This document shows positions 42,990-53,485 of a stretch of 64,000 bases of DNA, in pieces. The notes under the pieces were generated by a model. That model saw only the letters and a list, made by a program, of their open reading frames with translations, was not told the origin of the DNA and did not search any database. Both the position numbers and the translations under genes were made by a program. The stretch spans positions 1,671,767 through 1,735,766 of the forward strand of contig NW_003314282.1 of NCBI RefSeq assembly GCF_000143415.4, read 5' to 3'. Numbering within the stretch: position 1 is the stretch's first letter; every line of letters starts with the position of its first letter. The DNA comes from Selaginella moellendorffii (lineage: Eukaryota; Streptophyta; Lycopodiopsida; Selaginellales; Selaginellaceae).

Positions 42990-43394
42990 ATGGCGTCTTC
43001 TCTCACGCTGTCTTCTGTCCTTGCTATTCTTCTTGTGATCTTCGTTGGCTCGTCCAGCTCCGCCAAGAACGACAACTGCAATGGCTCTGGATTGTGTGGA
43101 TCGCAAGTCAACCAGGCCGATTGCCGGCGAGCAATCTCTCGCTACACCGACGGAACAATCTATAATGGCTTCACTTCTCGTGTATCTGGCCATTGCACCG
43201 CAATTTTCAGGTGCGATGGCAACTATCCATCCGTGAGTGGGGCAGTTCTCAAGCAGCAGTTTCTCCATGTGTATGAAAACCAGCCTTGCCGACTCTGCGG
43301 AAGCCATGCATTCGATGGGGGTAATTGCGAGGCCACACTGAACTATTGTGGGAATTGCAGGGACTCTGGAAATCCCAACGTTGCGGACATCTGA
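42990..43394 (+). CDS. KP4-like secreted cysteine-rich protein 3
   Basis: 134 aa, single exon. The mature part is nearly identical to genes 1 and 2, while the signal peptide is more different (SSVLAILLVIFVGSSSSA; the Cys just before the expected cleavage site is Ser) and the C-terminus reads VADI. All ten mature cysteines are kept. Its leader and upstream region are closer to the dead copy at 34,661 ('ttctagcaaat.ccaat', 'ttggctcgtccagct') than to genes 1 and 2, so it probably descends from that branch. Confidence 0.75.
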   Translation: MASSLTLSSVLAILLVIFVGSSSSAKNDNCNGSGLCGSQVNQADCRRAISRYTDGTIYNGFTSRVSGHCTAIFRCDGNYPSVSGAVLKQQFLHVYENQPCRLCGSHAFDGGNCEATLNYCGNCRDSGNPNVADI

Positions 43395-44340
43395 AGCTAG
43401 ACTTGGTCATGTCCCAAATAAAAGGATTGACAATAATCTGCTGTGCAAATGTTCTAGTGTTTGCAGCATTGATATATTAGTGTTTGGTTTATTATTTTCA
43501 GTTTTTTCGTTGTAACGCACCAAATGATACAAGCACCATTGGTATAATTGAATCTCTTATGCGGAAATCGTTCACTTCAGAGCCATTCAAGAGACGATCT
43601 CCAGATGAGAAGTAAAAAGAAGTCACAGTCAACTTGACTGGCTAGAACTGGAATAACTGTTCGTACTTATGGACTTTAGGACACACTAAATATAATTTTA
43701 CTCTGTAACTTTAAGATTGGATATGTCGGCAACCACAATAAAATTAATATTACTATTTGATAATTTATACCAAAACCATTTTTTATTGAGTTTGGGTGAG
43801 AAACGTAATGTTAAGTCTCCACCTAGCTTTTGGGACTTGTCGAACTTTTGGCAGGACTGACTTGACTTCATAGTCAATCTCTTCAGACTAGAACTGATTT
43901 TCTTGATATATCAAAAGTTGAAATGTGTTGTATTTGGACACTAACAGCATCCATCATATAGTATGATGTAAATATAATCTAATATAAATTATGTTGAAGG
44001 TCATAAATTAGATAAACTTCTTTCTGCATCCGATCAAAAATTTGCCAAAATGATGAAGACGGAAAGCTAAACATCAATGCTGTCCACACAAGACCTCAAA
44101 GCACCATCTCACTCAGCGCTATCATCGAATGCTCGAATTTCTTCTCTTCAATTTCCTCTGATTTGGCAAATGTTTTTGCACCCCAAGTAACTGCATGCAT
44201 ATCTTTCTGTACAAAAAAAAAAAAAACGCAACTTAGTTTGTGGAGGCATTGTGCTGAGACAAAGCTTTGTTCTGCTGGCTTAAGTTGGCAAAGTTACCCA
44301 AGAGTTCGAGTCTCGCTGTGACAATCTCTTGTCAGCATAG
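43395..44340. other. Intergenic 3' of KP4-like gene 3
   Basis: No gene. It contains AGTCAAcTTGACT at 43,627-43,639 and TTGACTtcatAGTCAA at 43,862-43,877, the same palindromes as in the flank of KP4-like gene 2, plus a 14-16 base A-run near 44,211. Confidence 0.5.
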
Positions 44341-44344
44341 TGAC

Positions 44345-44800
44345 GTGGAATGCCCTACGTGGAGTATGTTGTTCGAATTGGGCGGGAATGTGGGATATTT
44401 AGGGGGGCGGGTTAGGGCAGGAGATCCACTGCGAGATTGCGCGGCTGGGGCTCTTGGATCCTTCTCCTTGCGGCGCTTGCGATCATTCTCACAGGGAGAT
44501 GCTGCTCATCCCGTTGATTCACATGTATGATTGGATCTAGCTAGCTTCGACGCGATCGAACTTGTTGGAACAGCATTGGCATGCCACAGGGCACTGGATC
44601 TCTTCTCCGTCATGAAGCTCGAGGGTTTGATGCCGACGCGGCTCTATAAGCCACAGTGGTCACGTGGCAGCCAGCTCGGACCATTACGTGTACAGTAACG
44701 GTGCCACGTTTGTCCTGATGCCGCGCTGGTTAATCTAGGGCTCATGGTAGGTGCTGACATGGCATTACGTATACCGCTAGCGGTACCGCAGAGCCGGGCG
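44345..44800 (+). pseudogene. Partial copy of the PPR gene
   Basis: It matches the last fifth of the PPR gene (about 41,540-42,360) in order: 'ttcgaattgggcgggaatgtggga', 'gggcaggagatccactgcgagattgcgcggctggggctcttggatcc', 'gggagatgctgctc', 'cactggatctcttctcc', 'atgaagctcgagggtttgatgccg', and the 3' flank 'catggtaggtgctgacatggcatta'. Many deletions destroy the frame. It is a decayed duplicate, and it includes part of the 3' untranslated region. Confidence 0.9.
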
Positions 44801-44893
44801 GCGTGACGCGGGTTCCTCGGGGGGAGCATTTAGTCGGGCTGTAGTTTTTGAGCATGTGAACGTTGGATTGGGGGTTTTAGGCGCCCGTACACG

Positions 44894-47800
44894 ATGATGG
44901 GCGATGAGGAAGAGCCTGTGGCGAGGAAGAGACTCTTCCACGGATGGTCTCAAGACGACGTGGAGGAGTTCCTCGAGCAAGACGACGCCGTCATGTCCCA
45001 GTTGCCAGGTTTGCTTTGATCGTGTGGAGCTTTCTTTGTGTGTCTCAAGATACCTCTTTTTTTTGTTCTTCCAGTGAGCTCCGAGGATAGAGCATTGGGG
45101 GAGCTTGACTTCTACAAGAGGTATCTCATCCAGTGCCTTGCAAAGGGTCGTCTCGGCGTGGAGGAGCTGAGACGAATGAAGGACGTCAAGTGTGAAGCTT
45201 TCGAGTCGTACTTATGCTCGCTGGTGAATGCGAGGCAGCGACTTCCGCTCAATGTAGGCTAGGAGCTTTGCTTGCTTGGTTTCCAAAAGGCCATTGTTTG
45301 TTCTTGCCAGAATAGCGCTCCTCGAGTTCCAAAGTCGCTGATGTATACCTGTGATGTCGACGAGCATGGGAGGATTTCCTACCAGGTAGACTATTTATTT
45401 CTCTGGCTTGTCTTGTGTAAGCAATCAAAGTTTATGTTTTTTTTTTTTTCTCTTTTTGCAGAGGCCATATTACGAGGATGGCAGGACTCCCTTGCAGAGA
45501 GCTTTTGGAGACGATAAAGTTCTCCAGGTGAGATTCAATTGCCAAGGCGTCACGAGTCCAGAGATGTATCGAGATATCATCGAGAGGGGCTTCGACGTTG
45601 GGCTTCGCCATTTCGAGTACTTTGGTACGAGATGGATTGATCATCTTTGCTCTTGTTTTTAGTTTGTGTTTTCTCGAACTCAGTTTGTTTTCTTTTAGTG
45701 CACAAGGAAGAAAAAAAACGCAAAAACATGAGAAAAGTCAAGCAAACGCGGCAGCAACGATCCTTTTTCGTGTGTACAAAATCCATCGCTGCGAGCGACC
45801 TGGTTGACCCGCACTTCTTGAAGTTCCGCTCGATGGATGCCTGTCGGAAGTATATCATGCACATCCACACGGTTCCATGCTTGCAGCTCTACAACAAGAG
45901 GTTTGTTTTCCATGATTGTTTCTACTTGCACAGGTTTTCACGCACCTGGCTCTAGGCTGCAACTGGCACTCTCAAAAACATGGACAGCCAACGTAAACAT
46001 GAGCGAAGTTAATGTCGTTTGTTTCAAGGACATTCCATGCAGAGTTGCGGCCTTTGTCCGAAGTTGTGCTGCGTGTTTTAACAGATTGATTATCTTTGCT
46101 GCAGCATGATCCGGGGGGAGAGATTGCAGTGGGCTGTAACGGCAAGCCTTTGATCCATACGGATGGAACCGGATTCATTTCTGAGGATTTAGCGAAACAA
46201 GTTGCAGTGAATACTTCAGAGGTTGATCTTCTTTTTCCATTTTCATCGAGCTGATTTTTTTCTACAGGAGTATCCTGCTCTGCTTCAAGTACGTCTTTTC
46301 TATCACGGGATAGCAGTCAAAGGCACGCTTCTAACTTTAAAAACAGTGAGTTTCTCCTAATTTCGGTGCTTACAATAATCTCTCTCTTTGCAGCTTCAGC
46401 ATAAAACAATCGTGTACAGGGATTCAATGCTCAAGGTTAAGGCTGATCCCAAACTGGCAAACTGTCCAAGCTTCAATTCTTTGGAGATTTGCACCACAAG
46501 GTATAGAGATTATGAGAGAAATATGCTAACCTCTAATGGCCGGAGTTTTTGTATAGCCACAAGCCACCAGTAGCAAGCTTGTCACGCTACGTGATAGCTC
46601 TCTTACTGGAAGGGGGTGTTCCTGAAAGTTTTTTCATCCAGGTAGTGCAAGAAGCGATTGCGAAGGCCATGACTCCCCTGCAAGATATTGCTGCCGCTCA
46701 CAGGCGTAAGTTATAGCTAAAGTGGCGAACTTCTTTTCTTTCTCTTCCTCTGTGACGTCATTTTGTGTTTGATGCAGTTTGTTCGAGATTCTCGTTCGGA
46801 GATATGCCGAGAAGGATGATTCTCGCAGGGATCCCGCTGACGGATCACTTTCTAAGAAACAGTCTAATGACGATGATACGAACGCAGCTCAAACGCTACG
46901 CAAAAGCCAATGTTCCACTCGAAGGCTCGTACTACTTGATGGGATCTGCGGATCCTACAAACACGCTTGCGAGAAACCAAGTCGCGATTCTCTTGTAAGT
47001 GTCTCTCTGGCATTTAATCGTTCCTTACAAGTTGTTCTTTTGTTTCTTTCTGTCGAAGAGAAAATGGACCTCTGCATAGGCACAAGGTTCTCGTTTATAA
47101 GCACCCGGGGATGCACCCCGGCGACGTTCACGTATTCGAGGCAACTTGGAACCAGGAACTGGAGAGTTGCCTCGGAAACAGCAAGTATGTTATAATCTTC
47201 CCGACGAAAGGGCCTCGTTCCGTCGTGCACGAGATTGCAAACAGCGATCTGGACGGTGATTTGTACTGGATTTGCACGAACGAGCAGGTGTGTTTCTGGT
47301 TTTCTTTTTGTAAACACTACCATCTTTGTTCCTGATGATCTTCGTCTTAGCAGGTCTCAAACCTCTATAAGCCGCAATTGCCATGGCAAGAGAAAAGAAC
47401 AAACGGAACCACGGCCGTGCCGAGTTGCTTGGGGATGAGCCCCGAAGTTATAATGAGCCGTTTAGTGGCTATGTTCCTCAGAGCCATATTCAAGCCAAAG
47501 TAAGATCGATCTTTACATTTTTCTGTCACTGGTTTTTCTCACTGTTTTGCAGCTTTGCAATCTCCCGAGCGGCCACAAACTGGCTGATTCACATGGACAA
47601 GTATCTCAGCACAAGCTTTGACAATGTACGCGAACGGGAGTTTCGGCAGAATTGCCTTCTCGAGCTCGCTGATTTGTACTACTTGGCTCTGGACGCGGAT
47701 AAAACCGGAGAAATGGTTATCTTAGTTGGAGTGAAAACTTTGGTTTGAGCATTTCTTCGCAGGTTACTATCGAGGATAGGCTTTTGTGCGACAAGATCAA

Positions 47801-48626
47801 GCCGCATTTCCTAGTCGAAGAGAACAGCAACAATCCGAATAGACGTAAGATCCAGCAACAGGACAATGTGTATAGATCAACCTCGATATTTGGAAAGATC
47901 TATAATCTAGTGACCGAGGTAATTGAAAACGAAGCCAAGGAATTCACAGGTACGGACAACTCGTGCTTTTCTTTTGTTCTTGAGAGGAAGCTTTCTGTTG
48001 TTTCAGGACCTCTGATGTTCTACGAGGAGTTTGTCTACGGGAATTACCTGAGCTACAAAGACTTGTGGAGGCAGCACTTTAACAACTATCGTCTGGAAAT
48101 AAGCCTGGCCTTGGACGAGAAATCGGCCGAGAAGACGGACGAGATCGCTGCGCAGTATTGTCAGGTAAGGTTCTCGCTGATCACACAAAAAGGTTTTTTC
48201 TCGATTTTTTCAGATGCTTTTTAAGTTTGTCGTTGGTTTTCACTCATAAAGACGATTTTTTCAGATGCTTTATACCGGATCCACGAACTTGGATGGAGCA
48301 AAGAAGAGTATTTATCAGATCTACCAAGAGTCTTGCGCCATCTACAGCGTTGTCCACGATCACGTCCAGTTTTGCTTGGATCGAGCGCGAGCAGGGAGCG
48401 AAAACGAGAAAGAGTGGAAGCCCAGCTTCACGTTTGCTTGGAAAGTGGCTGGAGAGCCCCTGTGCCATCTCTTCTGTGAAAGGAGGAAGGAAAGCGGTGG
48501 TACCTTCTCTGTGGCGAGAGATGTTCTTGACACTATCACTGGCGCTCCAGGTAAATTCTAGTTCCATTGACAAAAAATGGATATTTTTTTCTACCAGGTG
48601 CTCTTGCAAGGCTTCGGCGATTCTAA
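44894..48626 (+). CDS. RDR: RNA-dependent RNA polymerase (RDR3/4/5-like)
   Basis: Eukaryotic cell-encoded RdRP, which makes double-stranded RNA for small-RNA silencing. I read 18 exons with in-frame GT..AG introns, mostly 45-75 bp, from ATG 44,894 to TAA 48,626, giving about 895 aa. Landmarks: a TDGTGFISEDLA tract (about residue 290); RMILAGIPLTD; GSYYLMGSADPTNTLARNQV; HKVLVYKHPGMHPGDVHV; FPTKGPRSV; and the catalytic loop DLDGD at about 560-564, then LYKPQLPW. The tract around GSADPT and GPRS resembles the RDR3/4/5 (gamma) group, but that group typically has DFDGD in the loop, whereas DLDGD is typical of RDR1/2/6. No RNA-recognition domain is evident at the N-terminus. A 3' alternative is a stop at 48,561 if the last intron is retained. 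Confidence 0.85.
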
Positions 48627-48842
48627 CTTACGTCAACGAGTTCTAAGTAAGCTTATCAACCATCTTGTGAATTATTTTGTAGGTTCAATCAACAGTAACC
48701 ATTTTTTTTTTCTCTGTAAGTACTCTCATTTTTCTAGAAATCAAGAGCTCTTAGTGTTTTCTAACGAGCTGTCAGCTTTTTTGGAGGAAAGTTACGTTTT
48801 TTTCTTGCTCAAAAAAGATACCGTGAGTGGTTCCTTCGATTT

Positions 48843-50842
48843 CTAAGCATCGTCGTCACCATCACTCTCGGAAGTCATCTTTGCCTCTCTGAAAACTCCC
48901 GGCCTCGAGCTCGTCCCCAGATCCTCGCAAGGCTTTGGAAAGATCGTCCCAAACACCTGGCCTTGGAGGAACGAGCACTGGAAGACGTGCTTCTTCTTTC
49001 TCGTGACGCCGACGTTCATGTCGCGGATCTCCAGCCCCCGGACGGGGACTTCTTTGCTGCCATAGATCCTCGCGGGAATTCTCACCTCGCTGCCATAGAT
49101 GCCGTCGAAGAAGATCTTCTCCACCACCGGCAGCGCGGTGGGATCGTAGAACTCGTCCGGGTGGTCGCCATAGTCGGTCTTGATCACGATGCCGACTCTC
49201 ACGGTTTCCATGGTGATGTTGCGGTAGAACACTTGGGTGACATAGCCTCCCCTTCCTGGCGTCGTCTTGATCCTCACTCCACGCTTGGAGTTCCAGATGT
49301 AAACGTTCTCCACTGTTACGTTGGTGATTCCTCCGGACATCTCGCTTCCTATGGAAACTCCAGCGCTGTGGAGATGGACGTCAACTTTGATCGATCAACG
49401 AACTGGAATAGAGCGAAAGGAAAAGAAGTTCTTCCCACCTTACAGGAGCATTCACTTGAATGTTCCGGATGGTGATGTTCGCGCAAGGCTTGCCGTAGTC
49501 GATGCCGTATTGATCCCATCCGCTCTTCACAGCGACACCGTCGTCTCCGACGCTTATGTAGCAGTTCTCGATCAAAACGTTCCGACAAGAATCTGGCAAA
49601 GGAAGTTTGTCAAGAACTACTTACACACGAACTTGCATTGTTTCTTACCAGGATCAATCCCGTCAGTGTTTGGAGCATCTGGTGGAGCAATTATCGTGAC
49701 GCCTCTGATGGTTACATTCTCGCAGTCGTAAGGATGCACAGTCCAGAAGGGCGAGTTCCTCAAAGTCACGTCGGAGATCTCGATCCCGCGAGACCACATG
49801 AACTGGATGAGACGTCCCCGCGTGTGTTTCAGCTGTTTGAGCTTGGCTTTCTCCCACCACTTCCTCCCATTCCCGTCGATGGTTCCATTGTGTCCTGTAT
49901 GGTCACACTGCTGGAGATCGATGAAGTTATAGAAGCGAGGAAAATGACGAACCTGTGATGACAATGTCCTCGAGATGCTGGCCGTGAATCAAGCTTCCAT
50001 AGCGGGGGCCGGGAAGCTCTCGTCCACGGCCGTAGGATGGTAGAGGCTGCATGAGAGGCCACAAGTCCTCGCTCTGTTATAATACACAGTTAGTTCTTAG
50101 TTAGAACAAGGAAGCATGGAGATGGAAACAAAAAAAACACTACGAGAAAGCTTTGAGAAAGACGCACAAACGCACGTAAAGATCGAGGATCGAGCATGGA
50201 AGGAGGAGGAAGTTCAATTGGAACGAGAAGATCAAGAGAAAACACTAGAAAGTTCTTCGCTAGAAACACTTTGAAATGGAAGAAAGAATGGAGGAAGATC
50301 GAAGCATCGGGCATGGAACGAGGAAAACCAAAGAGAAGATTTTTGAACGAGAAGATCTAGAAAGTTCTTTGCTAGAAAACGCTTAGAACGATGAGCTAGA
50401 ACACTTGGAACGATGAAAGCTTGGAGGACGATGGATAGAGTACCTGGGTGGCGAGAATGGTGGCATCTTCCTCGAGGAACAAGGTCATATGGCTCGTGAG
50501 GTTGAATGGAGCGGTGAGCCACACGCCAGCAGGAACATTGAGCTGCGCGCCCCCGGATTTGGCCGCCGCGCTCGAGATCTCAGCCACAGCCCGCTCGAAT
50601 GCGCGCGTGTTGATCGTCCTGCCGTCGCCAATCCCCCCAAAATCCGTGAGATTGAAGACCACTGGCCGGAGCCTGGGCACCGCTCTCGCGATTCTCTTGG
50701 ATCCACTCACCTGGGCGATGTAATTGCTCTGGTAGACGAAGAGGCAGAGGAAGAAGGCGATCCACAGCAGGAAGAATCCCCGGCGCTTGGACACCGCCGC
50801 GATCATGATCTGCTCCTGCTGCGGCCGGAATGCCGGTCGCAT
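48843..50842 (-). CDS. GH28 polygalacturonase-like protein
   Basis: Glycoside hydrolase family 28, cell-wall pectin degradation. Five exons on the minus strand (50842-50444, 50073-49953, 49894-49649, 49592-49439, 49365-48843) give 480 aa. Residues about 23-40 (FFLLWIAFFLCLFVY) are a membrane anchor or signal anchor, suggesting a Golgi/plasma-membrane type II topology or cleavage. Then come FGGIGDGRTINTRAF, LHGQ-type strand repeats, NTDGIDP at about 249-255, GDDG at about 272-275, GSEMSGG where many family members have a GHG box, and RIKT near 336. The Asp residues of NTD and DD are kept, but the catalytic-site His is replaced, as in the plant group annotated 'probable polygalacturonase'. The start is 169 bp from the divergent ERCC1 gene, and the 3' end faces RDR. 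Confidence 0.9.
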
Positions 50843-51011
50843 GGTGCCAGGGTGCGCTAATCCCTACCTCGAGGATCACCTCTCCGGGGGATTTCGCCTC
50901 CTCCCTCCATCCGCCATAGCCGAGAATGCTTTGAAACAAAGATTTGCCGTACATTCCCCTCCTTGTACGGTAGAAATTAGGGCTTTTATTTAGGGCTGGA
51001 GGTTTTGGGCT
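50843..51011. promoter_or_regulatory. Bidirectional intergenic region, polygalacturonase/ERCC1
   Basis: Only 169 bp separate the two divergent start codons, so 5' UTRs and promoters must share or overlap this stretch. I see no clear TATA box. Confidence 0.5.
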
Positions 51012-52308
51012 ATGGACGGAGAAGCTCCACGGCAACAGTCCTTTGGGGATGCATTCTCTTTCGTGAGGCAAGGCGCGTTCTACTCCGCTCCAGCGCCTCC
51101 TCCTTCAGGGTTTGTTTTGGATTGGAGTTACCATTGCGAGGATTTTGCGATTGATCGTTGTTTCGCAGATCGGCGCCAGCAGGAGCAGCAAGTGGGGCTT
51201 CTAATTCGCAATCTCGAAATGCGATCCTTGTGAGCCGGCGTCAGGTCAGTGAGATTTCTCCAAGCTCCGAAAGAACGAGTGATTCATCTTTTTCTTTTCA
51301 GCAAGGAAATCCGGTGCTCAAGTTTATTCGCAATGTGAGGTGGACGTTTGACGACATTGTTCCCGATTATGTCCTTGGCCAGAGCTCCTGTGCCTTGTAT
51401 CTCAGGTGGCGAAACTTCTCAAGCATTTGGAAAGATGTTCTAAACTTCTGCGTCCTTTGTGTGTAGCATCCGCTACCATCTTCTTCACCCGGATTACCTC
51501 TACTTTAGAATTCGCGAGCTGCAGAAAAACTTTAGATTGCGAGTCGTGTTGTGCTATGTGGATGTGGCAAGTGATATCTCCACACTTTTCTTTCATAGCT
51601 CAGCTCTATAACGCTTTCTTCTGCTCGAACTATTCAGGAGGATGTCATTAAGCCATTGCACGAAGTGACAAAGACGGCTTTGCTCCATGACTGTAGTCTG
51701 CTCTGTGCTTGGAGGTACTTTGCTTCAAAACTGCTGTAGTATTTTCTGATCGTATGTTGTAACGTTCGTTGCAGCTTGGAAGAATGCGCTCGCTACCTGG
51801 AAACTATAAAGATGTACGAAAACAAGCCAGCCGATAACATCCAAGAAAGGACTGACCAAGACTACTTGTCCCGAGTAAGCTTACTTGGAGATGGTTTGCG
51901 TAAACAAATGCTAATCGTTTGGCAGCTCACAAGTGCATTGACGAGCGTAAGGCATATCAATAAGACGGATGTTGTTACACTCGGTTCAACATTTGGGGTA
52001 AGCAGAAATCTCTTGCTTGCCTTGCTTTTACTTTGATGTAAAAGTTCGTTCTTACGATTTCTACTCCTCTTGCTTTAGAGCATGGCATCAGTGATGAGCG
52101 CTTCCATGGAAGATTTAGCACGCTGTCCTGGTATCGGCGAGCGGAAGGTACGAAGGTTTCATTGGAAATTCGTATTGAAACGTTCTCTCTTAATGCTGTG
52201 CAGGTGAAGCGACTCTATGATGCATTTCATGAACCTTTCAGGCGTACGTCTAAACAGCTGCGTCTCAGCAGCGTGGGGATCAAACCAATTCAAGAGGCTC
52301 CCAAGTGA
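51012..52308 (+). CDS. ERCC1: DNA excision repair protein ERCC1
   Basis: Non-catalytic partner of XPF in the structure-specific 5' endonuclease of nucleotide excision and interstrand crosslink repair (nucleus). Nine exons in frame, 801 nt, 266 aa: 51012-51109, 51169-51244, 51302-51405, 51467-51566, 51638-51714, 51775-51874, 51926-51997, 52079-52147, 52204-52308. Landmarks: NAILVSRRQ and [13 protein letters not shown], the start of the central domain; [18 protein letters not shown]; then [18 protein letters not shown]; and a C-terminal tandem helix-hairpin-helix region ([19 protein letters not shown], then [19 protein letters not shown]). The fourth intron reads best as a GC..AG intron (GTG|GCAAGT), because it restores VDVEDV; a GT donor three bases earlier would lose one Val. 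Length is normal for plant ERCC1 without a long N-terminal extension. Confidence 0.93.
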
Positions 52309-52383
52309 AAGTTTGCGGGTGAGCTCTTTTATTTTATTCTATCAAGTCGGTGAAACCTTTCCTTTCCTCTAGGGCTAGTGTGT

Positions 52384-52784
52384 ATGGAGAGCTACGAGGT
52401 GAGAAAATGGTGATGTGGGCGCGATCTTTTCTAATCCCAACGCGAATTTCCAGGTAGAAGAGAAGAAATTGGCGGCAGCTCACGCCTTGATGCATTACTC
52501 TCCATTCGTCATGACTTGTATTGGAGAAAGCGTTTCTCCGAGCCAGCTTAGGATCCATCTTCTCAAGGTAATTAATCCTTTCACTGTTTCTTGTTTATCA
52601 TTCTTTAGTTCAGGAACTTTCCGGAATGCCATCTACCTTGAAGACCGAGAAAGAGCCGCAGCTTCTGGACTTCGTCATGATCACGAACCCCGGCCATAAA
52701 GCTACCGCGCCGACGGAGCCATCATCTTCTTCCATCGAAGCCACCAGCGGAGGAGAAAAAACCGACAAGCGGCGCGAGAGTTAA
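52384..52784 (+). CDS. Small conserved-looking protein of unknown function, 99 aa
   Basis: Three exons fit in frame: 52384-52398 (only five codons, MESYE), 52454-52567 and 52614-52784, with 46-55 bp introns and good splice sites. The central part (EEKKLAAAHALMHYSPFVMT, CIGESVSPSQLRIHLLKELS) is predicted helical, and the C-terminal half is a charged, Ser/Thr-rich tail ending KTDKRRES. I do not recognise the family. It starts 75 bp after the ERCC1 stop, so it could also share that transcript. The tight exon structure makes a real gene more likely than chance. Confidence 0.6.
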
Positions 52785-53485
52785 AAACGCAAAGGTTCTC
52801 CGTTGTTTAAACTTCTTCTCATCGATCGGGAGTTAATGATGGACTGATGCAGGAGTTCTTCCCTTGTTTCCTCAGGCTTTGTAGTCAATGGAAAGAAGCT
52901 TTTAATTTGCCATCGTGTTGCCGACGCCCCTTTGTTTCTCGAAACGGTGGCATCAGCAACAACAGCAACTTTGTCACTGACACGTAGGAAGCGAGTCAAG
53001 CTTTCAGGGACGGGATATTTCCTTTGCAAGCGCAGATGACGCCTCGGAAGATCTGTGAAGCCGCTTGGAGTTGCTGCGTCGCAATCAGCTGGAAATACAC
53101 CGCTTTTTCTTGATCAGTAAGTTTGTGGGAGGCATCAGGAAATGAGGAAAGAGGACAAAAAGGTTTAAAGCCGGGGATGTCACGTGAGAGGACGGGAAGA
53201 AAAGAAGAACAGCAATGGGGCGAGAAATTTTTTCTTTATAACTGGTACTTGGGAAGAGCAGTGGCAGCCAGGCAGCTCTTACAGCAGCAACGTTGTCAGT
53301 CGATCTCTTTCAAGCTGCTGGCTGGTGTTGGTGCTGCATCATGGGTGTCACTATGGAGTCAAGTTGGTTGCAATGCCACCAGTGTTTCGGAGCTTGAGAC
53401 AAGGACGACTCGGTCAGCCCCGTCCGTGGCAGCCGAAAAACGAGCAGAGAAAAAAAGAAAAAAAAACAAAGAGGAGGAGAAAGAT

